In this document: positions 1 to 6,606 of the stretch, in pieces
How positions within the stretch are numbered: position 1 is the first letter of the stretch
Layout: each line of letters starts with the position of its first letter
Assembly: GCA_964599635.1 (NCBI GenBank)
Contig: CAZRGM010000021.1
Location: forward strand, 1 to 15,151
DNA length: 15,151 nt
Source of the DNA: WJMT01 sp964599635
Lineage (GTDB): Bacteria > Acidobacteriota > Aminicenantia > Aminicenantales > Aminicenantaceae
Direction of reading: 5' to 3'
Made by a program: the position numbers and the translations under genes
Notes under the pieces: generated by a model
What the model was told of the DNA's origin: nothing
The model's input: the letters and a program-made list of their open reading frames with translations, nothing else
Databases searched by the model: none

Positions 1-6
1 AACACC

Positions 7-266
7 ATTAGCCTGGATGATGAACAGGCAGAAGTTGCTGCAGATGCAAGGCGCAGGGCATGAAGTCATGGTCCTTCACTACGAATGCCCTGGTACGAAG
101 CAGATGCCGTGAGATCGGCTTGCCTTTAAGGTAAAAAAATGGCGATTAAAATTGAAATACAAACAGAAAAAATGTTCAGGACATTGTTCTTGAAAAAGTC
201 CTGCATATCGTTGAAAATAAATTAATCATGAAAACATCGCCATTTTTTTATGAATAGGTCAGGTTA
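7..266 (+). repeat. Dispersed ~260-bp intergenic repeat, copy A
   Basis: This stretch closely matches 14891-15151 and, less closely, 9568-9826. The shared landmarks, in order, are a left end reading TTAGCCTGGATGATGAAC, a hairpin with arms CAGGGCAT (54-61) and ATGCCCTG (85-92) plus an inner GAAG/CTTC pair, and a perfect 15-bp inverted repeat TAAAAAAATGGCGAT (132-146) / ATCGCCATTTTTTTA (236-250). The right end reads TCAGGTTA. The outer ends are weakly inverted (TTAGCCTG against TAACCTG), as in a miniature transposable element, but no clear target duplication is visible. A 31-codon frame (17-112) is open, and a second short frame starts at ATG 139 behind AAGG. The right end lies 5 bases before the waaF start codon, so the repeat supplies that gene's leader and its only SD-like bases (AGG, 261-263). 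Confidence 0.85.
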
Positions 267-271
267 GTAAG

Positions 272-1276
272 ATGCGGATAGCGGTTCGCGTTCCAAATTG
301 GATAGGAGATTCTATCCTTGCTATACCCAGTATAAAAAACTTAAAAATAACTTTCCCTGACTCTCAGATCGTTATCGTTGCAAAAAACTGGGTCAAAGAC
401 ATCTTTATGAATCTTGACTTTGTAGACGATATCCTAACGATTCCTGAAAAAAATGATTTAAAAAGCCTTAGTGCCGGGGCAAAAAAACTAAAAAAATATA
501 GATTTGATGCCGGCTTACTTCTCACGAATTCTTTTATATCCGCCTTTCTTTTTTATGCAGCCAGAATCCCAAACAGATGGGGATATAAAAAAGAGGGGCG
601 GCAGATTTTGCTCACGAAACAAGTCTCCTATAAAAATCAAAGAAAACCAATACATCAGGTCCAATATTATCAAAACATCATCTCCGGACTCGGATTTAAA
701 ACCGTCCCCCCGAAACTTCAGCTTTCTCTTACAAAACAAGAAAGATCTCAGGCAAGAGCTTTTTTGAATTCTTTCCATACAGATCACCAGAAGAAGTTGA
801 TCATTCTCAATCCTGGTGCCTATTACGGCTCTGCCAAAAGATGGCCTGTGTCTCAGTATGCTCAATTGGCAGAAATGATTCAAAAAAATTTAGGCTTCAA
901 TCCTCTTATCATAGGTTCCCGGACAGAGACCGCCCTTGCCCATGCTATCTCTTCTTCCCTTAAGAAAAAACCCATCAATCTAGCAGGAAAAACATCGTTA
1001 AGAATGCTGGCTGGAATCATCAGCCTGGCTGATGTGGTTATTTCTAATGACTCTGGACCGATGCACCTTTCCAATGCTCTCGGTATTCCTGTAATTGCTT
1101 TATTCGGGCCCACCATTCCTGCTATTACCCGCCCGTTCCATCAACCCTATAAACTTCTTAAAAAAGAAGTCCCTTGCTGGCCCTGCTCATACAGAGAATG
1201 CCCTTATGACCACCAGTGTATGCTCAAAATTACTCCGGAAGAAGTGTACTCAGAATGTGAGAAATTTCTGTCATGA
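272..1276 (+). CDS. waaF: ADP-heptose:LPS heptosyltransferase (WaaF type, GT9 family)
   Basis: This glycosyltransferase transfers heptose from ADP-heptose to the inner core of lipopolysaccharide on the cytoplasmic face of the inner membrane. The 334 residues match the family's length. The N-terminus RVPNWIGDSILAIPS carries the conserved Asp (D13) of heptosyltransferases. The C-terminal donor-binding part carries SNDSGPMHLSNALG (from about residue 258) and ALFGPT. A cysteine cluster near the C-terminus (C302, C305, C310, C316; pattern CxxC-x4-C-x5-C) is characteristic of the heptosyltransferase II branch. The start is the first ATG and gives a normal N-terminus. The only ribosome-binding bases are AGG at 261-263, inside repeat copy A. 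The stop overlaps the gmhB start by 4 bases, so the two are co-translated. Whether it acts as WaaF or as a related GT9 enzyme of another heptose polymer is not settled by sequence. Confidence 0.88.
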   Translation: MRIAVRVPNWIGDSILAIPSIKNLKITFPDSQIVIVAKNWVKDIFMNLDFVDDILTIPEKNDLKSLSAGAKKLKKYRFDAGLLLTNSFISAFLFYAARIPNRWGYKKEGRQILLTKQVSYKNQRKPIHQVQYYQNIISGLGFKTVPPKLQLSLTKQERSQARAFLNSFHTDHQKKLIILNPGAYYGSAKRWPVSQYAQLAEMIQKNLGFNPLIIGSRTETALAHAISSSLKKKPINLAGKTSLRMLAGIISLADVVISNDSGPMHLSNALGIPVIALFGPTIPAITRPFHQPYKLLKKEVPCWPCSYRECPYDHQCMLKITPEEVYSECEKFLS

Positions 1277-1851
1277 AAAAAAGAGCCGTATTTTTAGATA
1301 GAGACGGAAATATTAATAAAGATGTGGGCTACCCTGACTCTTATAAAAAAATCAAAATCTATCCCTACAGTTATGAAGCTGTCAGGAAAATAAACAGAGC
1401 AGGTTTTTTAGCCGTTGTCATCACTAACCAATCAGGAGTTGGAAGAGGTCTCATTAAAGAGAAAAAACTTAATGAGATCCATGAAAAAATGAAAACTGCT
1501 TTTAAGAAAAAAAACGCTTGTCTTGATTATATCTATTACTGTCCTCATTATATTAACTCACCTATACCAAAGTACCGAATAGACTGCCGCTGCAGGAAAC
1601 CTTATCCCGGGATGGCTCTCAGAGCCGCTGAACAGCTTGATATAGACCTATCCAAATCCTATATGATCGGTGATAAAGTGGAAGATGTTTTATTGGGTAT
1701 CAATATCAAAGCTACGCCTATTCTCGTTCTTACAGGGTTTGGGAAGGAATCCAGAACCCAGCTGCAAAGAATGAAAATCGAACCTGCATTTGTTGCAAAA
1801 AACCTGCTGGATGCTGTAAACTGGATTTTAAAGAGCGAACCAATGGATTAA
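1273..1851 (+). CDS. gmhB: D-glycero-D-manno-heptose-1,7-bisphosphate 7-phosphatase
   Basis: This HAD-superfamily phosphatase removes the 7-phosphate from heptose 1,7-bisphosphate, a step in making the activated heptose used by the upstream heptosyltransferase. The 192 residues match GmhB. Motif I is FLDRDG (nucleophile D9, acid/base D11), motif II is TNQSG (51-55), and the substrate-binding RK pair is R108-K109. Motif IV is IGDKVED (D134). The zinc loop is complete: C90, H92, C105 and C107, matching the CxH...CxC ligands known in E. coli GmhB. The start overlaps the waaF stop as ATGA, and rel follows after 41 bases. HAD relatives such as histidinol-phosphate phosphatase share the fold, but the gene pair with a heptosyltransferase favours GmhB. 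The epimerase, kinase and nucleotidyltransferase of the pathway are not in this window. Confidence 0.88.
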   Translation: MKKRAVFLDRDGNINKDVGYPDSYKKIKIYPYSYEAVRKINRAGFLAVVITNQSGVGRGLIKEKKLNEIHEKMKTAFKKKNACLDYIYYCPHYINSPIPKYRIDCRCRKPYPGMALRAAEQLDIDLSKSYMIGDKVEDVLLGINIKATPILVLTGFGKESRTQLQRMKIEPAFVAKNLLDAVNWILKSEPMD

Positions 1852-1892
1852 AGGAAGTAAATTAAATCTCTTAAACCACATATCTGAAAAAA

Positions 1893-4046
1893 ATGATAAG
1901 ATTCAATGATATTTTGGAAAAAGTCTCTGATTGTTATGAAGAGAAAGATCTGATTCCTTTACATAAAGCTTACGTATTTGCAGCACAATCTCACAAAGGT
2001 CAGGTCCGCTTATCAGGGGAGCCTTATCTCAGCCATCCATTAGAAGTCGCTCATATCCTTGCAGATATGAAGCTGGATGCCACCACCCTGGCCGCAGCGC
2101 TCCTGCACGATGTTCTCGAAGATACAGATGTGACCGCTTTAGACATAAAAAAATTATTCGGAAATGAAATCGCACACCTTGTGGAGGGAGTCACAAAAAT
2201 CGGCCTTATCGAAGAATCGTCTGCGGAAACAAGGAGAGCAGAGACGATCAGAAAAATAATTCTAGCCATGACAGATGATCTTCGAGTTATTTTTATCAAA
2301 CTTGCAGATAGAATACACAACCTCCAGACTTTAAAATATCTATCTGACAAAAAACAGAAGCAGATAGCCCAAGAAACACTAGAAATATATGCCCCTATCG
2401 CCAATCGGCTGGGTATGGGACGGATCAAAGGAGATCTCGAAAATCTATCTTTTCGATATGTTGACCCCAAAGACTATTTCAGTATTGTTACTTTAGTTAA
2501 AGCCAAAAAGAAAGACGCAGAAAAATCCCTTAAAGCAATCGAAAAAAAAATTTCTGAACTGATGAAAGAAAATCATATCCCGGCTGAAATATCTTCCAGA
2601 ATAAAAAGACCCTACAGCATTTACAGAAAGATGAAACGTCAGGACGTTAAATTTGAACAAGTTTATGATTTTATGGCACTCAGGCTTATCACAGACACCA
2701 TCAAAAACTGCTATACAGCTTTGGGTATTATTCATCAAAACTGGACTCATCTCCCCTCGTGCTTTAACGATTTTATCTCAAGACCCAAACCAAACCTATA
2801 TCAGGCGCTTCACACCACTATACTCACAAAAAAAAAGCAAACCATTGAAATCCAGATCCGGACAAAGGAAATGCATGAAATTTCAGTGAATGGCATCGCC
2901 GCTCACTGGAAATATAAAGAAGCCGATGCTAAATCCATAGTGAGAGAGGACGAGAGACTTCATTGGCTTAGAGAAATGGTTGACCTCTACCAAGAACAAA
3001 CAGATCCTAAAAAATTTTTAAAGAACTTAAAAACAAATCTGATCCCTGAAGAAGTCTATGTTTTTACTCCCAAAGGGAAAACCATCACTCTTCCTATGGG
3101 GGCTTCCGCTCTTGATTTTGCCTTTAAAATTCATACCGAAATAGGGCTGCATGCCGTTGAAGCTATGATCAATGGGAAAAAGGTCCCCTTAAAAACAATC
3201 CTAGAGCCAGGTACCATCATAGAGATCATCACATCTGACAAAAAACATCCCATCCGAAACTGGCTCAACTTTGCCTTCACCTCTAAAGCACAGCATCATA
3301 TAAAAAGATGGCTTAATAAACAGGAGCAGATGAAAAACGTGTCTTTGGGTAAGAAACTCTGGGATAAATGGCTTGCCAGGCACAATATGAAAAGAATTTC
3401 ATTAAAAGAAAAAGGCCTCTTAGTGCGAATAAGACAGGCGATCCATGCTTATGTCAGATCATTACAAGATTTTTACGAGATGGTCGGAATAGGAAAAGTC
3501 GTTTTGGATAGAAAATTATTAGAAAAAATGTTCCCCGAAAGTGACCTTAAGCCCGGGAAAGAAACCTTTATAAAAAAAGCTGTCCAAAAAGTCACCAAAA
3601 GAACAGAAGCTCCCATCAAAGTCGAAAACATTGAAACCTCAAATATAAAATTAGCGAGATGCTGTTCTCCGATTCAAGGAGAGCCCATCATTGGGTACAT
3701 CACATCGGGAAAGGGGATAACCGTTCATTCTCTTCGATGCCCTTTGGTTAAAAAAGAAATCCTTCCTTCCCAGAGAATGGTGGATGTATCCTGGGACAAA
3801 TCAGTAAAAGGTGATTATGACGCCTCTATTTTCATCAAAGCCAAAGATGCTCCTGGAGTTCTCGCAAAAATAACCTCAAAAATCGCCGACCTTAAAATCA
3901 ATATAACAAAAGCCAATGTCAGCCCTTCTTCGGATAAAATAACCAGGATTCATCTGCATTTCAAGGTTAAAAATATTGAACAACTCAACAAGATCCTAAC
4001 GGGAATAAATGGAATCAGTGAGGTCTTCTCCGTAGAGAGGATGTAG
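1893..4046 (+). CDS. rel: Rel/SpoT-family (p)ppGpp synthetase/hydrolase
   Basis: This cytoplasmic enzyme makes and degrades the alarmone (p)ppGpp of the stringent response. All domains of a long RSH protein are present in its 717 residues. The hydrolase HD domain (about 20-170) has H48, H72-D73, E76-D77 and D139/N143. The synthetase domain (about 235-345) has R236/K238, D259, Y303, H307 and catalytic E319. A TGS domain (about 386-447), a conserved-cysteine region (C590-C591) and a C-terminal ACT domain (about 640-717) follow. The hydrolase residues look intact. The synthetase motif that is normally RxKD in bifunctional Rel/SpoT and ExDD in RelA here reads CFND (290-293), and the usual NGYQSLHT reads NLYQALHT, so synthetase strength cannot be assumed. 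No Shine-Dalgarno is visible before the ATG; AAGGAAG lies about 35 bases upstream. It probably shares a transcript with gmhB. It converges with rpmB across 7 bases, with no terminator seen. Confidence 0.92.
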   Translation: MIRFNDILEKVSDCYEEKDLIPLHKAYVFAAQSHKGQVRLSGEPYLSHPLEVAHILADMKLDATTLAAALLHDVLEDTDVTALDIKKLFGNEIAHLVEGVTKIGLIEESSAETRRAETIRKIILAMTDDLRVIFIKLADRIHNLQTLKYLSDKKQKQIAQETLEIYAPIANRLGMGRIKGDLENLSFRYVDPKDYFSIVTLVKAKKKDAEKSLKAIEKKISELMKENHIPAEISSRIKRPYSIYRKMKRQDVKFEQVYDFMALRLITDTIKNCYTALGIIHQNWTHLPSCFNDFISRPKPNLYQALHTTILTKKKQTIEIQIRTKEMHEISVNGIAAHWKYKEADAKSIVREDERLHWLREMVDLYQEQTDPKKFLKNLKTNLIPEEVYVFTPKGKTITLPMGASALDFAFKIHTEIGLHAVEAMINGKKVPLKTILEPGTIIEIITSDKKHPIRNWLNFAFTSKAQHHIKRWLNKQEQMKNVSLGKKLWDKWLARHNMKRISLKEKGLLVRIRQAIHAYVRSLQDFYEMVGIGKVVLDRKLLEKMFPESDLKPGKETFIKKAVQKVTKRTEAPIKVENIETSNIKLARCCSPIQGEPIIGYITSGKGITVHSLRCPLVKKEILPSQRMVDVSWDKSVKGDYDASIFIKAKDAPGVLAKITSKIADLKINITKANVSPSSDKITRIHLHFKVKNIEQLNKILTGINGISEVFSVERM

Positions 4047-4053
4047 ATTAAAA

Positions 4054-4245
4054 TTAACCTGCTTTTTCAACTTTCCCTGAACGGATACATTCAGTACAAA
4101 CCCATGTTTTTCTGATGCCCGAATTAGTCACTATTTTGATATGCTGGAGATTGGGCTTCCACTTTTTTTTAGTCGCTTTGTGGGAATGACTGATACTTTG
4201 CCCAAATACCGGCGCCTTTCCGCAAATTTCACATACTTTAGCCAT
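4054..4245 (-). CDS. rpmB: 50S ribosomal protein L28, zinc-binding (C+) form
   Basis: This 63-residue protein of the large ribosomal subunit begins MAKVCEICGK and contains the family's GxxxSHSHKATKKKWKPNLQ stretch. Two CxxC pairs (C5/C8 and C50/C53) form the zinc ribbon of the C+ type of L28. Some bacteria also carry a C- paralogue induced under zinc starvation; none is seen here. The gene is on the minus strand downstream of folD and is separated from it by a shortened repeat copy. It has a promoter candidate of its own at 4289-4317. Its SD is weak (AGAGAG about 10 bases before the ATG). Length and motifs leave little doubt about identity. Confidence 0.95.
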   Translation of the reverse strand: MAKVCEICGKAPVFGQSISHSHKATKKKWKPNLQHIKIVTNSGIRKTWVCTECIRSGKVEKAG

Positions 4246-4288
4246 TTTCTTTTCTCTCTCTTAGGCTTTTCTAAAAAATTAAAATTTA

Positions 4289-4317
4289 TTTATACCATAA
4301 ATCCTAAAAAAACCCAA
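4289..4317 (-). promoter_or_regulatory. Candidate sigma-70-type promoter of rpmB
   Basis: Read on the minus strand, TTGGGT (4312-4317) and TATAAA (4289-4294) are separated by exactly 17 bases. The -10 matches the consensus at 5 of 6 positions and the -35 at only 3. Transcription would start near 4282, giving an rpmB leader of about 37 bases. It lies between the repeat remnant and the gene, so rpmB could be expressed independently of folD. Assigned by eye from spacing and consensus only. Confidence 0.4.
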
Positions 4318-4327
4318 CCCCTAGTTA

Positions 4328-4399
4328 TCGTGAATTCACAGCTTCATGCCCTACAACGAAGTAGATGCTGTGAGATCGGCTCGTGAATAGATCAGGTCA
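4328..4399 (+). repeat. Internally deleted copy of the ~260-bp repeat, copy D
   Basis: Two short blocks of the full repeat are fused here. The left block runs from the hairpin arm ATGCCCT through AACGAAG, AGATGC, GTGAGAT and GGCTCG. It is followed directly by the right terminus TGAATAGATCAGGTCA, so about 110 bases including the whole 15-bp inverted-repeat module are missing. The first bases (TCGTGAATTCACAGCTTCAT) fit the reverse complement of the hairpin loop better than its forward sequence, suggesting the loop is inverted here. GTGAATTCAC (4330-4339) is a perfect palindrome. The right terminus contains the folD stop codon, read on the minus strand as TGA at 4397-4399. The element separates folD from rpmB. 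Confidence 0.65.
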
Positions 4400-5314
4400 G
4401 ATCATGCGCCTTAATTTATAAGCCTTGAGCGTATTGCGCATAAGCAGGGCTACGGTTAACGGCCCCACTCCCCCTGGGACAGGAGTCAGATAGGAGGATT
4501 TGTTTAACGCAGCTGGATGCACATCTCCAATAAGAGTATAGCCTTTATTATCTATATCTCCCAGCCTTTTTTCAGGTTCTTCGAACAGCTCTTTGACCTT
4601 TTCTTTCTCCGTTAAATGATTAATGCCCACATCAATCACCACCGCTCCTTCTTTCACAAAATCTGGGGTAACAAAAGCTCCTCTTCCAATCGCTGCCACC
4701 AAAATATCGGCTCTTGAGGCTACCTGTGAGAGATTCCTTGTTTTGGAATGGCAAACTGTTACAGTGCCGTGTGCGTTGGTCATCATCACAGCAAGAGGCT
4801 TCCCCACAAGAAGACTTCTCCCAATAATAACAACTTCTTTCCCTTTAATTTCAATATTATTGGATTTTAAAAGTTCCATGATGCCCAATGGAGTGCAGGG
4901 GCGAAGCCCGCTCTGAACCCTTAACAGGTTCCCCAGACTACAGGGATTGAGTCCGTCTACATCCTTTTCCGGCAGAATTGTTGTCGCCACTTCATGACTG
5001 CTCAATGACGGAGGAAGAGGTTCCTGAACCAGGATTCCATCAATCTGATCCCTTTGATTCAGTGCTTCGATCTTATTTTTGAGTTCAGAAAGATCTATAT
5101 CTTCTTTAAACGTAAAGACTTCAGAATGGATCCCAAGACGTTCACAATTTCTCTGCTTCATCCCAACATAGACTTGAGAAGCTTTATTGTCACCCACCAG
5201 AACAGCCGCCAACCCAGGGACTTCATTTCTCTCTTTTTTTATTTGAGAGACCTCTTCTTTGACTTCTTCCTTGATTTTTTTTGCTAAAGTGCTGCCTTCC
5301 AGCCATGCTCCCAT
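4397..5314 (-). CDS. folD: FolD, methylenetetrahydrofolate dehydrogenase/cyclohydrolase
   Basis: This bifunctional cytosolic enzyme oxidises 5,10-methylene-THF with NADP and hydrolyses the methenyl product to 10-formyl-THF, feeding purine and formyl-Met synthesis. The 305 residues are slightly longer than usual (about 285-300). Conserved features seen are SQVYVGMKQ with Y49 and catalytic K53, VQEPLP with Q97, KDVDGL with D120, the nucleotide-binding GRSLLVGKP (165-173) and, near the C-terminus, TPVPGGVGPLT. The start has an excellent SD, AGGAGG, five bases before the ATG. The C-terminal extension ...KLRRMI ends at a TGA that lies inside repeat remnant D, so the repeat has probably reset the gene's end. 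It diverges from the TPR-lipoprotein operon; rpmB is the next gene downstream. Confidence 0.95.
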   Translation of the reverse strand: MGAWLEGSTLAKKIKEEVKEEVSQIKKERNEVPGLAAVLVGDNKASQVYVGMKQRNCERLGIHSEVFTFKEDIDLSELKNKIEALNQRDQIDGILVQEPLPPSLSSHEVATTILPEKDVDGLNPCSLGNLLRVQSGLRPCTPLGIMELLKSNNIEIKGKEVVIIGRSLLVGKPLAVMMTNAHGTVTVCHSKTRNLSQVASRADILVAAIGRGAFVTPDFVKEGAVVIDVGINHLTEKEKVKELFEEPEKRLGDIDNKGYTLIGDVHPAALNKSSYLTPVPGGVGPLTVALLMRNTLKAYKLRRMI

Positions 5315-5410
5315 GAATTCCTCCTGAAAAAAAGATTATGGATTATTATACATATGTCCTTTTTATATGACAACACAAAAAGAAGATTAAGAATTCTCTC
5401 CCCTAATAAT

Positions 5411-5428
5411 TTGGCATAAAATTTGCTT
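5411..5428 (+). promoter_or_regulatory. Candidate sigma-54 (-24/-12) promoter
   Basis: TTGGCATAAAATTTGCTT fits the RpoN consensus TGGCAC-N5-TTGCW closely. GG at 5413-5414 and GC at 5425-5426 are separated by the required 10 bases, and the flanking T/TT positions also agree. Transcription would start near 5438, leaving a leader of about 140 bases before the TPR-lipoprotein gene at 5580. Nothing else on the plus strand lies between. An AT-rich upstream stretch with the palindrome ACATATGT (5350-5357) could hold an activator site, but that is speculative. A weak alternative sigma-70 pair, TTGACG (5528-5533) and TAACTT (5551-5556) with 17-base spacing, is much less convincing at -10. Confidence 0.6.
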
Positions 5429-5579
5429 GAAAAATTGACTCAAGATACTGTTTGCCATTTTTTCAGTGAAACAAGGGTATCTATATATATTTATTAATGT
5501 TAAATGTTTTCTTTAATATGGATAACCTTGACGATTTTTTAAAAAAAAAGTAACTTAGATAAGAAAGGATTGAACAGCA

Positions 5580-5942
5580 ATGAGTGTAAAAATCAATACA
5601 TTATGGACTCTTTTAATACTTCTTTTATTCATGACTCAATGTGCGGTTCATCACAGTGAAAGTCAGATCCAATTCGGTATCGAAGCCGCCAAGAATGATT
5701 TATGGGATGAAGCTATTTTTAGGTGGGAGAAAGTCATCCAATCAAATCCAAACTCTGCAGCCGCTCATAATAATTTAGCTGTGGCTTACGAAAGAAAAGG
5801 AGATTTTAAAAAAGCTGAAATGGAATATGAAAAAGCCTTGCAGCTCAGTCCAGAAAATGAACAAATCCAATCCAATTACCAGAAATTTGAGGAAAAAATA
5901 ACAACAAAAAAGAAGGAAGAGCTTAGCGATGAAAAAAAATAA
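5580..5942 (+). CDS. Small TPR-repeat lipoprotein, function unknown
   Basis: This is a 120-residue exported protein. Residues 1-20 form a hydrophobic signal peptide, and C21 would be the lipidated cysteine. The lipobox (FMTQC) is imperfect because Gln at -1 is uncommon. Two tetratricopeptide repeats follow, about 28-60 (ending SNPNSA) and 61-94 (AHNNLAVAYERKGDFKKAEMEYEKALQLSPEN), then a short Lys/Glu-rich tail. TPR lipoproteins usually hold partner proteins at the periplasmic face of a membrane. The SD AAAGGA lies 10 bases before the ATG. The gene is first in a three-gene unit behind a probable sigma-54 promoter and overlaps the next gene by 14 bases. Two repeats are few for a stand-alone scaffold, so it probably works with its operon partners. 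This role is inferred from context. Confidence 0.8.
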   Translation: MSVKINTLWTLLILLLFMTQCAVHHSESQIQFGIEAAKNDLWDEAIFRWEKVIQSNPNSAAAHNNLAVAYERKGDFKKAEMEYEKALQLSPENEQIQSNYQKFEEKITTKKKEELSDEKK

Positions 5943-6597
5943 ATTCTTTATTAATAAAATATTTTTCTTGATTCTGCTTTTTTTTGTCTATAGCTGCGGC
6001 TCAACATCTTACGTGGAGATCAAAACAGACATTGCAAAGAAAATTCCATTTAGTTTTGAGCAGTTCGACGAAATCATGATCACCGATTTTCTCCTCAAAA
6101 ACGAGAGCCCTGATTTTGACATCATTAAAGAGATGAAAGATTACTTTGCCCAAGAAATAGGCGTCAAAACAAATCAAAAAGTGAACACAAAAAAAATCCC
6201 TCTTAAAGATGAACAGATTTTCAAAAACAAGCAATTTTGGGCCAATACTTCCGAGAAAGACAAAAAAGGAATTTTTATCACAGGAAGCGTAGAGTACAAA
6301 AAAGAAGTGAGAAAAGCTCTCGTGAGAGACAAAAGAAAATTCGAGGATCCCTTTACCTATGAAGATCAGTTCATCCAGAGAAAAATGTTCTCCCTCGCTC
6401 TTGATTTATATTTCATCAACGGTCAAACCGGAGAAATCATATACCAGAAAAAATTCAGCGAAAGCAAATCTTACGAAAATCCGAATCAGACCGCTTACTT
6501 TGCCTTTTATGATCTTGTCTACAGTATGAAGCAAAAAATATTCCTTGATGTCTTAACGGAAAAACAACCCCAAAAACGCTATCTGATCATAAAATAA
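5929..6597 (+). CDS. Lipoprotein of unknown family, possibly CsgG/LpoB-like fold
   Basis: This 222-residue protein has a lysine-rich N-terminus, a strongly hydrophobic segment (about 9-21) and a lipobox FVYSC with C23, so it is very likely a lipoprotein. I do not recognise the family with confidence. The body has EIMITDFLLKNES, then GIFITGSVEYKKEVR, and later LALDLYFINGQTGEIIYQKKF. This order (a beta strand with a degradation-style loop, an ITG strand, then a strand-turn-strand reading D-GEI) recalls CsgG/LpoB/TolB-N-type periplasmic domains, but this is only a fold-level impression. The start lies inside the upstream TPR gene and has a purine-rich SD (GGAAGAG). The stop is directly followed by the SD of the next gene, so all three are translationally linked. 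It is probably an envelope component acting with the barrel protein downstream. Confidence 0.7.
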   Translation: MKKNKFFINKIFFLILLFFVYSCGSTSYVEIKTDIAKKIPFSFEQFDEIMITDFLLKNESPDFDIIKEMKDYFAQEIGVKTNQKVNTKKIPLKDEQIFKNKQFWANTSEKDKKGIFITGSVEYKKEVRKALVRDKRKFEDPFTYEDQFIQRKMFSLALDLYFINGQTGEIIYQKKFSESKSYENPNQTAYFAFYDLVYSMKQKIFLDVLTEKQPQKRYLIIK

Positions 6598-6606
6598 GGA
6601 GCTATG

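Noticed and set aside
7..266. The repeat family as a CRISPR array or tRNA-like gene
   Set aside because: Copies are kilobases apart with genes between them, there is no spacer pattern, and no cloverleaf or CCA end can be drawn.
515..883. A 122-codon minus-strand frame inside waaF
   Set aside because: It is antisense to a clear glycosyltransferase gene, has no recognisable motifs, and is explained as a shadow of the real frame.
2051..2470. A 139-codon minus-strand frame inside rel
   Set aside because: It overlaps the conserved HD domain on the other strand, and its translation resembles no family I know.
4047..4053. A terminator between the convergent rel and rpmB genes
   Set aside because: Only 7 bases separate the stop codons, and I could find no GC-rich stem with a T tract there or in the flanking gene ends.
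5451..5480. GCCATTTTTTCAGTGAAACAAGG as a fifth repeat remnant
   Set aside because: It resembles the right end over about 20 bases only, with several mismatches and no other landmark, in an AT-rich leader where chance matches are easy.
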